A DNA stretch of 64,000 nt from JBDROU01 sp043809745 [NCBI: bacterium] (GCA_043809745.1 JBDROU010000046.1:1-64000); one strand, 5' to 3'; counted from the first letter of the stretch, positions 8,209 through 17,669 are shown. The notes: generated by a model from the sequence alone, not told the origin. Program-made: numbers and translations.

Positions 8209-9648
8209 ATGTTGCGTTTAATTATTGCAGTAATATTTATGTTGAGTATAGCTCCGGTTGATTATTCTTTTGCAACGGAAGAATTTCCCCCTTTACCTGA
8301 GCTGTTGTCGAATGAGGATGGGCCGGGTGAAGAAATTATACAAGAACCTCAAATATCACCTCCACCTCCTGCCGCAGTTTCGGAAAGTTATCGTAGCAAA
8401 ATCGAAGCTCCAGACAGCCTGTCAAACAGGAAAATCTCGCTTGAGCTGCGCAGTATGGATATCATTAATGTTTTTAAAATACTTTCCGATAAAAGCGGCC
8501 TGAAAATAATAGCAGGCAAAAATGTTAGAGGTACGGTTAGTTTGTTTCTAAAAGACGTAGATGTATTCAAGGCATTAACAATGATACTTGAAACTAACGA
8601 ACTGGCCTATGAGCTCGATGACAGCATAATAAAAGTAACCACAGCGATGGAATACGAGAAAGCATACGGTAGAAAGTTCAATGACAAAAGGGACATACAG
8701 GTGGTAAAGCTTAATCACGCAAAAGCCGCTGATTTATTAGCATTATTAAACAAATTAAAAACAAACGTCGGCGAAATAATACATGATGAAAGAATGAACA
8801 GTTTAGTGATAGTAGACCTGCCGGAAGCGATAGAAGAAATCATGAAAGTCATCAAAATGATCGATCACCCTGATAAACAGGTCTTGATAGAAGCCAAGAT
8901 CGTTCAAATACTGCTTAATGATGATTTTAAGATGGGTGTCGATTGGCAGTATGTATTCAGCGAGATAAACGAACGCAAAGTTGAAGGCGGCGTCAAAGGC
9001 AACTTTAATATACTTGCCAACAGCGCTCTCGGGGCGCAATTCGATATAGGAACAATTGAAATAGACAATTATGCAGCTATGCTTAAAGTCCTGGAAACAG
9101 TAGGAGAAACCAACCTCGTTTCCACACCTAGAATAACTACCATCAACAATACTGAAGCAAGAATATTGGTAGGCACAAAAGAAGCTTATGTAACCTCTGA
9201 AACTACATCAACCGGCAGCGGGGTAGTTACCACAGCAGAATCCGTCACATTTGTAGACGTAGGTGTTAAGCTCTTCGTAACCCCTACGATAGGTGAAGAT
9301 AATTTTATAAAAATGAAGATCAGGCCGGAAGTAAGCTCGGTTGACAGGGAAATGACCACGGGGCAGGGCAACAGCATACCGATAGTGCGCACATCCGAAA
9401 CCGAAACTACTGTATTAGTAAAAGACGGCGTTAGTATAGTTATCGCAGGATTGATTGAGGACAGAAAATTAGACACGCAAAGTCAGATCCCGATATTAGG
9501 GCATATACCTATATTAGGATATTTATTCAGAAGTACAAGCAAAGTAAAAGCAAAAACTGATCTCGTGGTTTTTTTAACCCCTCACATAGTAAATGGGAAT
9601 ATAAAATCAGAAGAATTTGACAAATATTTCCCTAAAGATAAAGAATAA
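8209..9648 (+). CDS. gspD: Type II secretion / type IV pilus secretin
   Basis: Outer-membrane channel of the secretion machine. Start ATG with AAGGAGG upstream; a signal peptide (residues 1-22) ends near SFA. After a proline-rich linker comes an N0/STN-like domain (ISLELRSMDIINVFKILSDKSG), one NolW/N1 domain (VVKLNHAKAADLLALLN...DERMNSLVIVDLP) and the secretin barrel (KQVLIEAKIVQ to LVVFLTPHIV), with the family signature IPILGHIPILGYLFR near the end. With 479 residues and only one N1-type repeat it is shorter than most GspD proteins and closer to a minimal PilQ-like layout. No C-terminal S-domain or lipobox is seen. Confidence 0.92.
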   Translation: MLRLIIAVIFMLSIAPVDYSFATEEFPPLPELLSNEDGPGEEIIQEPQISPPPPAAVSESYRSKIEAPDSLSNRKISLELRSMDIINVFKILSDKSGLKIIAGKNVRGTVSLFLKDVDVFKALTMILETNELAYELDDSIIKVTTAMEYEKAYGRKFNDKRDIQVVKLNHAKAADLLALLNKLKTNVGEIIHDERMNSLVIVDLPEAIEEIMKVIKMIDHPDKQVLIEAKIVQILLNDDFKMGVDWQYVFSEINERKVEGGVKGNFNILANSALGAQFDIGTIEIDNYAAMLKVLETVGETNLVSTPRITTINNTEARILVGTKEAYVTSETTSTGSGVVTTAESVTFVDVGVKLFVTPTIGEDNFIKMKIRPEVSSVDREMTTGQGNSIPIVRTSETETTVLVKDGVSIVIAGLIEDRKLDTQSQIPILGHIPILGYLFRSTSKVKAKTDLVVFLTPHIVNGNIKSEEFDKYFPKDKE

Positions 9649-9668
9649 TTAAACGACTGGAGAAAACA

Positions 9669-11384
9669 ATGTTTACAGAAAGTGATATATACTTGGGCGA
9701 GATTTTAATAAATAACAAATTAATCTCCAGGGAACAACTTGATAAAGCATTAGAAGAACAAAAAAAAGCCGGCGGTTTTATAGGTGAAATCATAGTAAAT
9801 CTGGGTTTTGCTGATGAAAAAGAGGTATTTGAATTAATATCAAAGAAAATAAACATCCCTTATATCAGAATTAAAGAAACCAAGATTGAAGAGAGCATAA
9901 CAAAATCCGTACCTGCAAGATACGCCTACCATTATTCTGTAATCCCTGTTTCTAAAAAAGGCAAAACTCTCACAGTTGCAATGAGTGATCCGCTGGATGT
10001 TGCTGTAAGGGATGACCTTGAACTTTTGCTCGGTTTTTCAATTGAACCTGCTTTATCCAGAAAAAAAGACATCCTAGAAGAAATAAGCAGGTATTACGGC
10101 GTTGGAGCGGAAACCTTGGAACGCATGATAGATCAATCCGCGCCAAAACAGAAAGAATCAACCCACACTCAACACGGAAGCGAAGAGATAAGAGATGTTT
10201 CTATAGACGCATCAATAAGCAGGCTTGTAAACCAGATACTTCTTGAAGCGCACGAAAAAAGGGCTACCGATATTCATATCGAACCTTACGAGGGCGAGGT
10301 TAAGATAAGATACAGGATTGACGGCGTATTATATCAGGCTCCGGTTCCTGAGGAGTTGAAATATTTCAATCAGTCAATAATCTCCAGAATAAAAATAATG
10401 GCTTCATTGAATATCGCGGAAAAAAGACTCCCTCAGGACGGCAAGATCAAAGTGAAAATCGGCGGCGAAGATCTTAACTTAAGGGTTTCAATACTGCCAA
10501 CCCCGTTCGGTGAAAGCGTCAATATAAGGCTGCTTAATACTGACATAAGGCTCGGACTAAAGAATTTAGGGTTCGCTGATAAAGACCTAACCATGCTGGA
10601 AAATATAATAAAAAAACCTCACGGTATAATCCTTGTAACCGGCCCCACAGGAAGCGGAAAGACCACTACTTTATATTCCTGCCTTGATAAAATAAATCAA
10701 GTGGACAGAAAGATAATTACCATAGAAGATCCTATAGAATATCAGCTGAAAGGCATAACCCAGATACAGATCCACCCTCAAATAGATCTGAGTTTTGCCC
10801 GGGGCTTAAGATCTATGCTAAGGCACGACCCTGATGTAATGATGGTCGGCGAGATACGAGACTATGAAACCGCCGAGATAGCCATAAGGGTAGCCTTAAC
10901 AGGCCATCTGGTTTTCAGCACACTCCATACAAACGATTCAGCCGGAGCAATAACAAGGCTGCTGGACATGGGGGTAGAACCCTATCTGATCGCTTCATCA
11001 GTGGAATGCATTGTAGCACAACGTCTAGTACGTGTCCTGTGCCCTCACTGCAAGTCCAAAGAAATTCCCAAACAAGAAGCCCTGGGAGAATTAGGAATAA
11101 AAACAACACAAAATATTCATATTTTTGAGAACAAGAGCTGCAGCAAATGCAGATTCACAGGCTTTCTGGGCAGAACCGCTATATATGAAATACTTTCCTT
11201 AAACGAAGAAATCCGAGGGCTAATATTAAACCGCAGAGCTTCCAGCGATATTAAAAAAGCAGCCCTTAAAACAGGCATGAAAACCATGCGGGAAAACGGC
11301 TGGGATAAAATAAGAAAAGGCATCACAACAATAAGCGAAGTCTTAAGGGTAACGCAGGAAGAGGGAGATCTGGAGTACAAATGA
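9669..11384 (+). CDS. gspE: Type II secretion / pilus assembly ATPase
   Basis: Cytoplasmic hexameric ATPase that powers pseudopilus assembly. Residues 1-140 are an MshEN-type N-terminal domain (YLGEILINNKLISREQLDKA). The nucleotide-binding core holds Walker A GPTGSGKTT (about residue 325), the Asp box, Walker B MMVGEIRDYETAEIA and the His box. A four-cysteine zinc site, CPHC (about 459) and CSKC (about 491), is present as in GspE/PilB. The length of 571 residues is normal for PilB/GspE. It overlaps gspF by 4 nt. Confidence 0.95.
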   Translation: MFTESDIYLGEILINNKLISREQLDKALEEQKKAGGFIGEIIVNLGFADEKEVFELISKKINIPYIRIKETKIEESITKSVPARYAYHYSVIPVSKKGKTLTVAMSDPLDVAVRDDLELLLGFSIEPALSRKKDILEEISRYYGVGAETLERMIDQSAPKQKESTHTQHGSEEIRDVSIDASISRLVNQILLEAHEKRATDIHIEPYEGEVKIRYRIDGVLYQAPVPEELKYFNQSIISRIKIMASLNIAEKRLPQDGKIKVKIGGEDLNLRVSILPTPFGESVNIRLLNTDIRLGLKNLGFADKDLTMLENIIKKPHGIILVTGPTGSGKTTTLYSCLDKINQVDRKIITIEDPIEYQLKGITQIQIHPQIDLSFARGLRSMLRHDPDVMMVGEIRDYETAEIAIRVALTGHLVFSTLHTNDSAGAITRLLDMGVEPYLIASSVECIVAQRLVRVLCPHCKSKEIPKQEALGELGIKTTQNIHIFENKSCSKCRFTGFLGRTAIYEILSLNEEIRGLILNRRASSDIKKAALKTGMKTMRENGWDKIRKGITTISEVLRVTQEEGDLEYK

Positions 11385-12592
11385 CAACATTTTATTATAA
11401 AGCTAAAACAAAATCACATGAGCTTGTTGAAGGTTTCATTGAAGCCGCCAGCAGGCGACTGGCTATTTTAGATTTGGATTCAAAAGGGTTAATCCCCTTT
11501 AGTCTTACGGAAGAAGTTGTTAAGGATAACAATTCAGGAATTAAAATAAGTCTATTTCGGCGAATCTCATCCCAGGAGATCACAATATTTACCCGTCAAT
11601 TATCAGATTTATTATACGGCGGGGTACCAATTGTAAAAGCATTGATAATTCTTAATAACCAGTTAAGCAATAAAAAGTTTAAGAATATAACTGAAGAGAT
11701 CGTGAAAAGCGTACAGGAAGGCGAAAGTTTTTCAAACAGCTTAAAGCATTATCCTGAATTATTTTCAGGATTTTTTATAAGCCTGGTGAAATCAGGCGAG
11801 ATGAGCGGCAGATTAAATGAGATATTGGCCAGAATAGCAGATTTCAGGGAGAAGGAAGAGGAAGTAAAATTAAAGCTTAGCTCAGCTTTGACATACCCGG
11901 TTTTAATTTTACTTGTAGGCACATTAAGCATCGTATTCCTTCTGTCGGTAGTTATACCCAGAATAGTATCAATGTTTAACGAGATGGGACAGCTGCTGCC
12001 GCTGCCGACCCAAATATTGGTTGCAGTAAGCCGCTTATTCACTAATTACTGGTGGGCTGTAATACTTCTTATCGTATTTACAGCGCTGTCTATGCACAGA
12101 ATACTGAAAACTGAAAAAGGAAAAACAGCAATAAGCAGCTTCATACTGCATATACCCTTTTGGGGAAATCTTATAAAAAAAATTGAGATAACACGTTTTT
12201 CGGGTACTCTGGCCATGCTTCTCGAAAGCGGGGTTCCTGTGCTTTCTTCCGTACACCTTGTTAAGGGCGTACTAACAAATGAAACAATCAGGCGTGAATC
12301 AGACAGAATTTACAATTCAATAATACAGGGGTCATCGCTTTCAAAGAGCTTAAAAGAAAGCACAGTTTTCCCCGCTTCAGTGGTGGATATGATAGCGGTA
12401 GGCGAGGAAAGCAATATACTCGGCAGCACATTGGCAAAGATCGCAGCTTCTTGCGAAAAGGAATCCGACAGAACAATCAAAAAAGGTTTAACTATGCTCG
12501 AACCCGTAACCATACTCGTTATGGGATTGGTAATCGGATTTATTGTAGTAGCTATGCTGCTGCCGATATTTCAGATGAATGTTATGAGGTAA
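11381..12592 (+). CDS. gspF: Type II secretion inner-membrane platform protein
   Basis: 403 residues, normal for GspF/PilC. Two repeated cytoplasmic T2SSF domains (SQEITIFTRQLSDLLYGGVPIVKAL... and ITRFSGTLAMLLESGVPVLSS) are separated by hydrophobic helices (about residues 170-200 and 220-245), with a last one near the C-terminus (ILVMGLVIGFIVVAMLLPIF). Each repeat carries the conserved SG...SVVD or SGEMSG block. It recruits GspE to the membrane. Start codon overlaps the gspE stop (ATGA). Confidence 0.95.
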   Translation: MTTFYYKAKTKSHELVEGFIEAASRRLAILDLDSKGLIPFSLTEEVVKDNNSGIKISLFRRISSQEITIFTRQLSDLLYGGVPIVKALIILNNQLSNKKFKNITEEIVKSVQEGESFSNSLKHYPELFSGFFISLVKSGEMSGRLNEILARIADFREKEEEVKLKLSSALTYPVLILLVGTLSIVFLLSVVIPRIVSMFNEMGQLLPLPTQILVAVSRLFTNYWWAVILLIVFTALSMHRILKTEKGKTAISSFILHIPFWGNLIKKIEITRFSGTLAMLLESGVPVLSSVHLVKGVLTNETIRRESDRIYNSIIQGSSLSKSLKESTVFPASVVDMIAVGEESNILGSTLAKIAASCEKESDRTIKKGLTMLEPVTILVMGLVIGFIVVAMLLPIFQMNVMR

Positions 12593-12627
12593 GTAAATAT
12601 TTAGAGCTAATAATAGGAGGCTTCAAA

Positions 12628-13065
12628 ATGAAAAGAATTAAAACAAACAAAGGCTTTACCCTTATAGAATTAATGCTTGTTGTTGTTATACTCGGAATAT
12701 TAGTTACTATGGTTATACCCAGATTGGTCGGCAGAAGCAAGGAAGCCCGGATATCAGCAGCTAAAGCAGATATCGAAGCCAACATAGCCATAGCCCTGGA
12801 TTTGTATGAACTTGATAACGGGAACTACCCCTCAACAGAACAGGGATTGGAAGCACTCAGAATAAAACCTGAATCCCCTCCGCTTCCAAAAAAATGGAAA
12901 GGCCCTTATATAAAAAAGAAAGTCCCTGTAGATCCATGGGGCAACAAGTATGTATACCAATGCCCGGGCTCGCATAATAAGGAAGATTATGATCTTTACT
13001 CACTGGGGGCTGACGGCGTAGAAGGCGGCGGGGATGATATCTCTAATTGGGAGCAGGAAGAATAA
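12628..13065 (+). CDS. gspG: Major pseudopilin
   Basis: The ATG at 12628 is chosen over a longer frame from 12451 because AGGAGG lies 7 nt upstream and the resulting 145-residue protein has a standard short leader: MKRIKTNKG followed by the prepilin cleavage site and FTLIELMLVVVILGIL with Glu at +5. The rest matches GspG: YELDNGNYPSTEQGLEAL, GPYIKKKVPVDPWGNKY and the acidic calcium-binding end SLGADGVEGGGDDI. A prepilin peptidase is needed for processing but is not in the window. Confidence 0.95.
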   Translation: MKRIKTNKGFTLIELMLVVVILGILVTMVIPRLVGRSKEARISAAKADIEANIAIALDLYELDNGNYPSTEQGLEALRIKPESPPLPKKWKGPYIKKKVPVDPWGNKYVYQCPGSHNKEDYDLYSLGADGVEGGGDDISNWEQEE

Positions 13066-13066
13066 T

Positions 13067-13543
13067 ATGCGGTTCAGAATTAAAGGTTTTACATTAATTG
13101 AGCTTATTATAGTCATATTAATACTCGCTGTAATGAGCTCAATATCTATACCGCTGTTTAAGAGCTGGTACGGCTCAGCAAGTACCGAAGATACAGCATC
13201 AAGAATAACAGCACTGCTTAATTATGCCCATCAAAAAGCATTATTAGAGCGCAAATCAATAAGGTTCAATATAGATACAGCCAGCAGGAATTACTGGCTT
13301 ACATATAAAGATAAATCTACCGGCAAATTCAGCAAAGAAAAAGGAAAACACAGCCGCGTTTTCTCATACTCAGATAAATTAACCGTTATTAGTAAAAACA
13401 GTTATTACGATTTCACAAAATACGGTGATCATGATCTAATTAATATTAAAGTGTCCATTAACCAAAATAATGGTTTCGAGATACTTAGCAACGGCCGTTT
13501 CGAAACTGTTAAAGCCTTGCCGTTACAAGAAGAATCTGTATGA
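13067..13543 (+). CDS. gspH: Minor pseudopilin GspH
   Basis: Start at 13067 gives a short leader MRFRIKG then FTLIELIIVILILAVMSSISIP, a clear type IV prepilin-like N-terminus with Glu at +5. The 158-residue protein fits GspH in length and order (after gspG). The C-terminal part is divergent and is assigned by position rather than by motif. It overlaps the next gene by 4 nt. Confidence 0.8.
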   Translation: MRFRIKGFTLIELIIVILILAVMSSISIPLFKSWYGSASTEDTASRITALLNYAHQKALLERKSIRFNIDTASRNYWLTYKDKSTGKFSKEKGKHSRVFSYSDKLTVISKNSYYDFTKYGDHDLINIKVSINQNNGFEILSNGRFETVKALPLQEESV

Positions 13544-13914
13544 TGAAAAGCAAAGAAAAAGGGTTTTCGCTAATAGAAGTACTGGTTACACTGGTAGTTC
13601 TCTCTGTGGGTTTGGTTTATATAATTGGGTCTTTAAGGACATCTATTTACTCGGTTAAAGTATCAAAAGATTATTACGCTTCTTATCTTTTGCTCGAAAA
13701 TAAAATGTGGGAGCTTAATGCTGAAGGCTCTTTTAGCATAGGAACAGAAGAATATTCATGCGATGAGGAAGATCCAATTGACTGTTCTTACAAGGCTGAA
13801 ATTACCGAACCAAACGGCGAAATACTCAGTCATCTGGTGCTTAAGCTAATTGATAAGCAAGAAAAAGAAATTTCCAGCTTAGAAACACTGGTAATCCTAA
13901 ATGAGGATTTATGA
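13540..13914 (+). CDS. gspI: Minor pseudopilin GspI
   Basis: 124 residues. MMKSKEKG plus FSLIEVLVTLVVLSVGLVYI is the prepilin signal typical of GspI, where an SLIEVLVA-type motif is the rule. The body contains YYASYLLLENKMWEL, which fits the GspI helix. It carries two cysteines close together (CDEEDPIDC) that may form a disulfide. Overlaps gspJ by 4 nt. Confidence 0.85.
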   Translation: MMKSKEKGFSLIEVLVTLVVLSVGLVYIIGSLRTSIYSVKVSKDYYASYLLLENKMWELNAEGSFSIGTEEYSCDEEDPIDCSYKAEITEPNGEILSHLVLKLIDKQEKEISSLETLVILNEDL

Positions 13915-14519
13915 TCTTAAATCAAATTGAATCAGAAAATACTCAAAAGGCCTTTACTCTTATTGAGCTTCTCATTGCTTTATCCATATTTTCAATTGCG
14001 GCTGTGACAATTATTTCAGTATTTCAGAAGGGCCTGCTTGCCTGGAAGAAAGGCAGCAGTATAATAAGCTTAAACCAAAAAACAAGGGCTTTCTCAGAAT
14101 TATTTTCAAGGGAATTAAGAAATATTAGGACTTTCTCCCCCATTAAGTTTTCCGGCGAAACAAGCAGCATCTCTTTCCCCAACCTTTCAACTGATAAAAC
14201 TAAAGGTTGCTTCAACAAAACTACCTATTACTTTGATTCTATGAACAAAACAATAGTAAGGAACACAAAGAGTTTAAGTGATATATATCTAAATAATACG
14301 GGATCGGATGAACCTATGTTGACAGATGTTGAGGAATTTAAGTTGGAATACGCATATTCAAGCGCAGATCAAGGCCTTTCATGGAAAGAACTTTGGGACG
14401 CGGAAGACTCCGTCCCCAAAGGCCTTAAGATACACTTAAAACTCCTGGATAATGAAAACAAAGAAGAAGTTTTCTCAAGATTTATATATATACCTGCAGG
14501 ATATTCGCCACAAGGATGA
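13911..14519 (+). CDS. gspJ: Minor pseudopilin GspJ
   Basis: 202 residues. The leader (residues 1-14) is followed by FTLIELLIALSIFSIAAVTIISVF. GspJ-like features are the size, the position between gspI and gspK, and the beta-rich segment ELFSRELRNIRTFSPIKF...ISFPN. With GspI and GspK it should form the tip of the pseudopilus. Confidence 0.85.
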   Translation: MILNQIESENTQKAFTLIELLIALSIFSIAAVTIISVFQKGLLAWKKGSSIISLNQKTRAFSELFSRELRNIRTFSPIKFSGETSSISFPNLSTDKTKGCFNKTTYYFDSMNKTIVRNTKSLSDIYLNNTGSDEPMLTDVEEFKLEYAYSSADQGLSWKELWDAEDSVPKGLKIHLKLLDNENKEEVFSRFIYIPAGYSPQG

Positions 14520-14522
14520 GAA

Positions 14523-15494
14523 ATGAATGCAAAAAATAAGGGATCAATATTAATATTAACACTCTGGATAATGGCAATTCTGTCTCTGCTGGCTATTAAT
14601 ATTGCAGGCAGTATGAGCTATGAACTGTATATTACAGGAAGATTTATAGATTCAATAAAATCTTTTCAAATCCTCCAGGCAGGCATCAGAAAAGCAGCAT
14701 TGCTAACTAGAATTGATGATGATACCGCAGACAGCCTGAAGGATATATGGAGCAACAACCCTAAAGAATTTAAAAAAATACAGGTTGGGGAAGGTTATTT
14801 AACAATATCCAGGAAAAATAGCGGCGAAACAGAAGACATAGTTTACGGTTTGATTGATGAATCTAGAAAATTAAATATTAATACAGCATCTAAGGAAATT
14901 CTCAAGTCCGTAGATGGTCTGGAAGAGATTCATGTTCATTCAATTATTGACTGGCGCGATGAGGATGATTTGTCGCTCCCAATGGGAGCTGAGAACTCTT
15001 ACTATGAATCGTTACCCAATCCGTATAAGTGCAAGAATTCGCCCTTTGAAAGCCTGGATGAACTTCTTCTGGTAAGAGGATTTTCTCCTGAACTACTATC
15101 AAAAGTAAAAGACAAATTAACGGTTTTCAGTAGCGGACAGATCAATATAAACACCTGCACATTCGAAACATTGAAATCTATCGGGCTGGATGATAACACC
15201 ATCCAGATAGTAATAGACTACAGGAATGGCAATGACGCCGAAGAAGGCACCGAAGACGACAGGATATTCACTAATCCAAAATTAATACTGAGCGAACTCT
15301 TAACCGAGTATCAGCTCAGCGAAGGCGAATCTGCGCAGATTACGGGTATAATTGATAAAAATATATTATGCGCTAACACTGAATATTTTCAAATGAACAT
15401 CGAAGTGGAGTTAAACAAAGAAATAACCAATAACGCATATATAATATTTAACAGGAAAAACGGCGAGATAGTATATTGGGACGAGGAATATTAA
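14523..15494 (+). CDS. gspK: Minor pseudopilin GspK
   Basis: 323 residues, normal for GspK. The N-terminal helix (GSILILTLWIMAILSLLAI) lacks Glu at +5, as is characteristic of GspK. The middle and C-terminal parts have paired helix-hairpin-helix-like T2SSK segments: LNINTASKEILKSVDGL...SIIDWRDEDD and ININTCTFETLKSIGLDDN...VIDYRNGND. It caps the pseudopilus tip. It lies 3 nt after gspJ and abuts gspL. Confidence 0.9.
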   Translation: MNAKNKGSILILTLWIMAILSLLAINIAGSMSYELYITGRFIDSIKSFQILQAGIRKAALLTRIDDDTADSLKDIWSNNPKEFKKIQVGEGYLTISRKNSGETEDIVYGLIDESRKLNINTASKEILKSVDGLEEIHVHSIIDWRDEDDLSLPMGAENSYYESLPNPYKCKNSPFESLDELLLVRGFSPELLSKVKDKLTVFSSGQININTCTFETLKSIGLDDNTIQIVIDYRNGNDAEEGTEDDRIFTNPKLILSELLTEYQLSEGESAQITGIIDKNILCANTEYFQMNIEVELNKEITNNAYIIFNRKNGEIVYWDEEY

Positions 15495-16937
15495 ATGTTT
15501 CTAGGCAAATTTATTAAACCAAAAGGCACCATAATTTCTAACATAATAGAATTCGAAGAGCACAGCATCCGACTTATTCAGTATTCCGAATCCAATGGAA
15601 AGAAGAATATACTGGGGATTTTTGAAGAGAAGGTTGATCCGGAATTAAATGAAGATTTATCAGTTAAGGTTTCTAAGCTTATAAGCAGAGCCGATTCCAA
15701 AGTGCAAGATGCCGGAATAATTATACCCAGGAGCCTAATTGCTGTTAAATATTTTACTTTCCCTTCTATCGATCCCGAAGAATTAATGGAGATGGTAAAC
15801 CTTCAGCTTATTAAGGATATGCCAATCTCACAAAATGATATAAAAAGCGATTATACTGTAATATCACAAAATGGTTCAAATTCATTTGTTGAAGTATTCG
15901 CCGTGCAAAGATCGGTAACAGATCAATTTTGCAGTATATTAAAAGAAAACGACGTGCAGCCTAAATTCTGCACTGTAAGTTCATACGCGCTTTTTAGTCT
16001 AATAAAGCATTTTTATACAGAAAAGCTGGAAGACAAAAAAATAATTGGATTAATTTATAAAAGCGTTCATAACATTGATTTTTTAATATTCAACAGCCGC
16101 GAACTGTTATTCAGCCGCAGTTTCTCATACGAAAACCAGTTAATGAACACAGATGTAACGCTCAAATTTATAAGCGACTCAATTGCATATTTCAAGAAAA
16201 AGATCACTAATAATAATTTTGATAAAATATTCATTCTCAACGAATTAAATAAAGACGATGAGATGCATAACTCAATAAGGTTTCAATTGAACATACCAAT
16301 AGATGAGCTTAACATAAAGGAACTCGCTTCACATTTCGTACAAACCGGGAATAAAGTCTTAGAGTTTGACGCTAAAACAGCAAAATTTGCAGGTTTGCTA
16401 TTAACCGAAGATATTCATCTTGATTTCCTTAAAAGAGAGAGCCGCGCAAGGAAGGTATCGCTTTCAGTAAAAAAAGAAATTATCAAATTCATTGTATTAT
16501 GCAGTTCTTCCTTAATACTCATACTGCTTATCATCTTCTCCTGGTTCTGGAAGCAGAATCGATATCTAAATGCTCTTGAGAGCAAAATTAATTTGACTCA
16601 GCCGCTCTCTGACAGATTAAATTCCATGCGGTCAAAATCATCTATAATAAATAAATACTTAAACAGAAATAACTCAAGCATAGAGGTCCTGGCAGAAATA
16701 TTTCACATGATTCCTAAAAGCGTAAATCTTTCAGGTTTTATGTACAACAGCGAAAACGAGCTTACTCTGCAGGGGACTTCTGCTAATATGTCAGATGTAT
16801 TTAAGCTTGTATCTATCCTGGAAAAATCGAAACAATTTGAAAAGGTGGAACTGAGATACGCAAGCAAAAGAGAGTTAACTGCAAAAACAATAACAGATTT
16901 TCAGATATTCTGTCATTTTGTGCCAAATGAGAGTTGA
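15495..16937 (+). CDS. gspL: GspL-like protein (PilM-PilN type fusion)
   Basis: 480 residues. Residues 1-305 form an actin-like cytoplasmic domain of the PilM/GspL kind (AGIIIPRSLIAVKYFTFP; FVEVFAVQRSVTDQFCSILKE). A single membrane helix follows (about 330-352, FIVLCSSSLILILLIIFSWF), then a short PilN-like periplasmic part with a coiled coil and IEVLAEIFHMIPKSVNLSGF. GspL anchors GspE to the membrane platform. Start directly adjoins the gspK stop. Confidence 0.8.
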   Translation: MFLGKFIKPKGTIISNIIEFEEHSIRLIQYSESNGKKNILGIFEEKVDPELNEDLSVKVSKLISRADSKVQDAGIIIPRSLIAVKYFTFPSIDPEELMEMVNLQLIKDMPISQNDIKSDYTVISQNGSNSFVEVFAVQRSVTDQFCSILKENDVQPKFCTVSSYALFSLIKHFYTEKLEDKKIIGLIYKSVHNIDFLIFNSRELLFSRSFSYENQLMNTDVTLKFISDSIAYFKKKITNNNFDKIFILNELNKDDEMHNSIRFQLNIPIDELNIKELASHFVQTGNKVLEFDAKTAKFAGLLLTEDIHLDFLKRESRARKVSLSVKKEIIKFIVLCSSSLILILLIIFSWFWKQNRYLNALESKINLTQPLSDRLNSMRSKSSIINKYLNRNNSSIEVLAEIFHMIPKSVNLSGFMYNSENELTLQGTSANMSDVFKLVSILEKSKQFEKVELRYASKRELTAKTITDFQIFCHFVPNES

Positions 16938-16939
16938 AT

Positions 16940-17473
16940 ATGATTATTAAACACCTATCAAAAAGAGAAAGAATATTGTTCTATATAACTTTGTTATTTA
17001 TAGTTGGCGTGCTGTTTAACTTTTTAATTATTTCCCCTTTAGCAAACCTTAAAGAGAAGCTTTCTTTTGAAATTATCAGAAAAGAAATTGCTTTAAAGAA
17101 GAATATGTCAGTTATTAGCAAAAAAAAAGAAATTCAAGAAAATTACAATATTCTTTCTAATTTCATAAAGAAGCAAGGCTCAGATGAAGAAGAATCGGCA
17201 AACTTGCTCAAAGAAATTGAAACTCTGGCCAGCAAATCAAAAATTTCACTTATTAATATAAAACCCAAGCCGCCAAAAGAAATGGAATTCTACAAAATAT
17301 ATTCAGTGGAAATAGAAGGCGAGGGTTACCTTGAACAGCTCGTAAGATTCATTTACAATCTTGAGCAATCAAAGCAATTACTCAAGGCCGAAAAGTTAAA
17401 CATTTCCGTAAAGAGCAGCTCCTCCTCCACACTCAAATTCTCCCTCCTAGTGGGGACGTTGTTTACAGATTGA
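16940..17473 (+). CDS. gspM: GspM/PilO-like inner-membrane protein
   Basis: The ATG at 16940 is chosen because GAGAG lies 6 nt upstream; a TTG at 16934 is also in frame. The 177-residue protein has a membrane helix (about residues 13-33, ILFYITLLFIVGVLFNFLII), a coiled coil, and a ferredoxin-like domain in the second half (FYKIYSVEIEGEGYLEQLVRFIYNLEQS), as in PilO/GspM, partners of GspL. Its last codons (VGTLFTD and the stop) lie inside the terminal inverted repeat of the element at 17452-17607, so the natural C-terminus may have been altered. Confidence 0.75.
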   Translation: MIIKHLSKRERILFYITLLFIVGVLFNFLIISPLANLKEKLSFEIIRKEIALKKNMSVISKKKEIQENYNILSNFIKKQGSDEEESANLLKEIETLASKSKISLINIKPKPPKEMEFYKIYSVEIEGEGYLEQLVRFIYNLEQSKQLLKAEKLNISVKSSSSSTLKFSLLVGTLFTD

Positions 17474-17607
17474 CAGTTGAATAAACTAGTGGCACCCCCC
17501 ACATCTATTTAATTTTTTTACAACTGAAGAATAGGAACAAATATGGAAGTTGCTTTAATCTACTATTCTTCAATCTTTTAAACTGTCAATCTGTCATCAA
17601 CGTCCCC
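17452..17607. mobile_element. MITE-like element with 27-bp terminal inverted repeats
   Basis: The left end (17452-17478) starts GGGGACGTTG and the right end (17581-17607) is its reverse complement with 2 mismatches in 27. An inner pair, GAAGAATAG near 17525 and CTATTCTTC near 17563, adds to the dyad. At 156 bp with no coding capacity it looks like a non-autonomous element. The left repeat supplies the last codons and stop of the GspM gene. No transposase is present in the window. Confidence 0.65.
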
Positions 17608-17614
17608 AAAATAT

Positions 17615-17658
17615 TTTACAATAACTTTACAGCGAATTTTACATACTTGTGGTATACT
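17615..17658 (+). promoter_or_regulatory. Promoter with PhoB/PhoP-like box array for the 17670 gene
   Basis: TTTACA at 17615-17620, 17626-17631 and 17638-17643 (periods 11 and 12), then 9 nt and TATACT (17653-17658), preceded by TG at the extended -10 position. The predicted start of transcription is only a few nt from the ATG at 17670, so the message may be nearly leaderless; no Shine-Dalgarno is visible. Confidence 0.6.
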
Positions 17659-17669
17659 TAATTAGGCCT

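Noticed and set aside
12451-12627. N-terminal extension of GspG
   Set aside because: The extension overlaps gspF and would put a 66-residue leader before the prepilin motif; the ATG at 12628 has AGGAGG and a normal leader.
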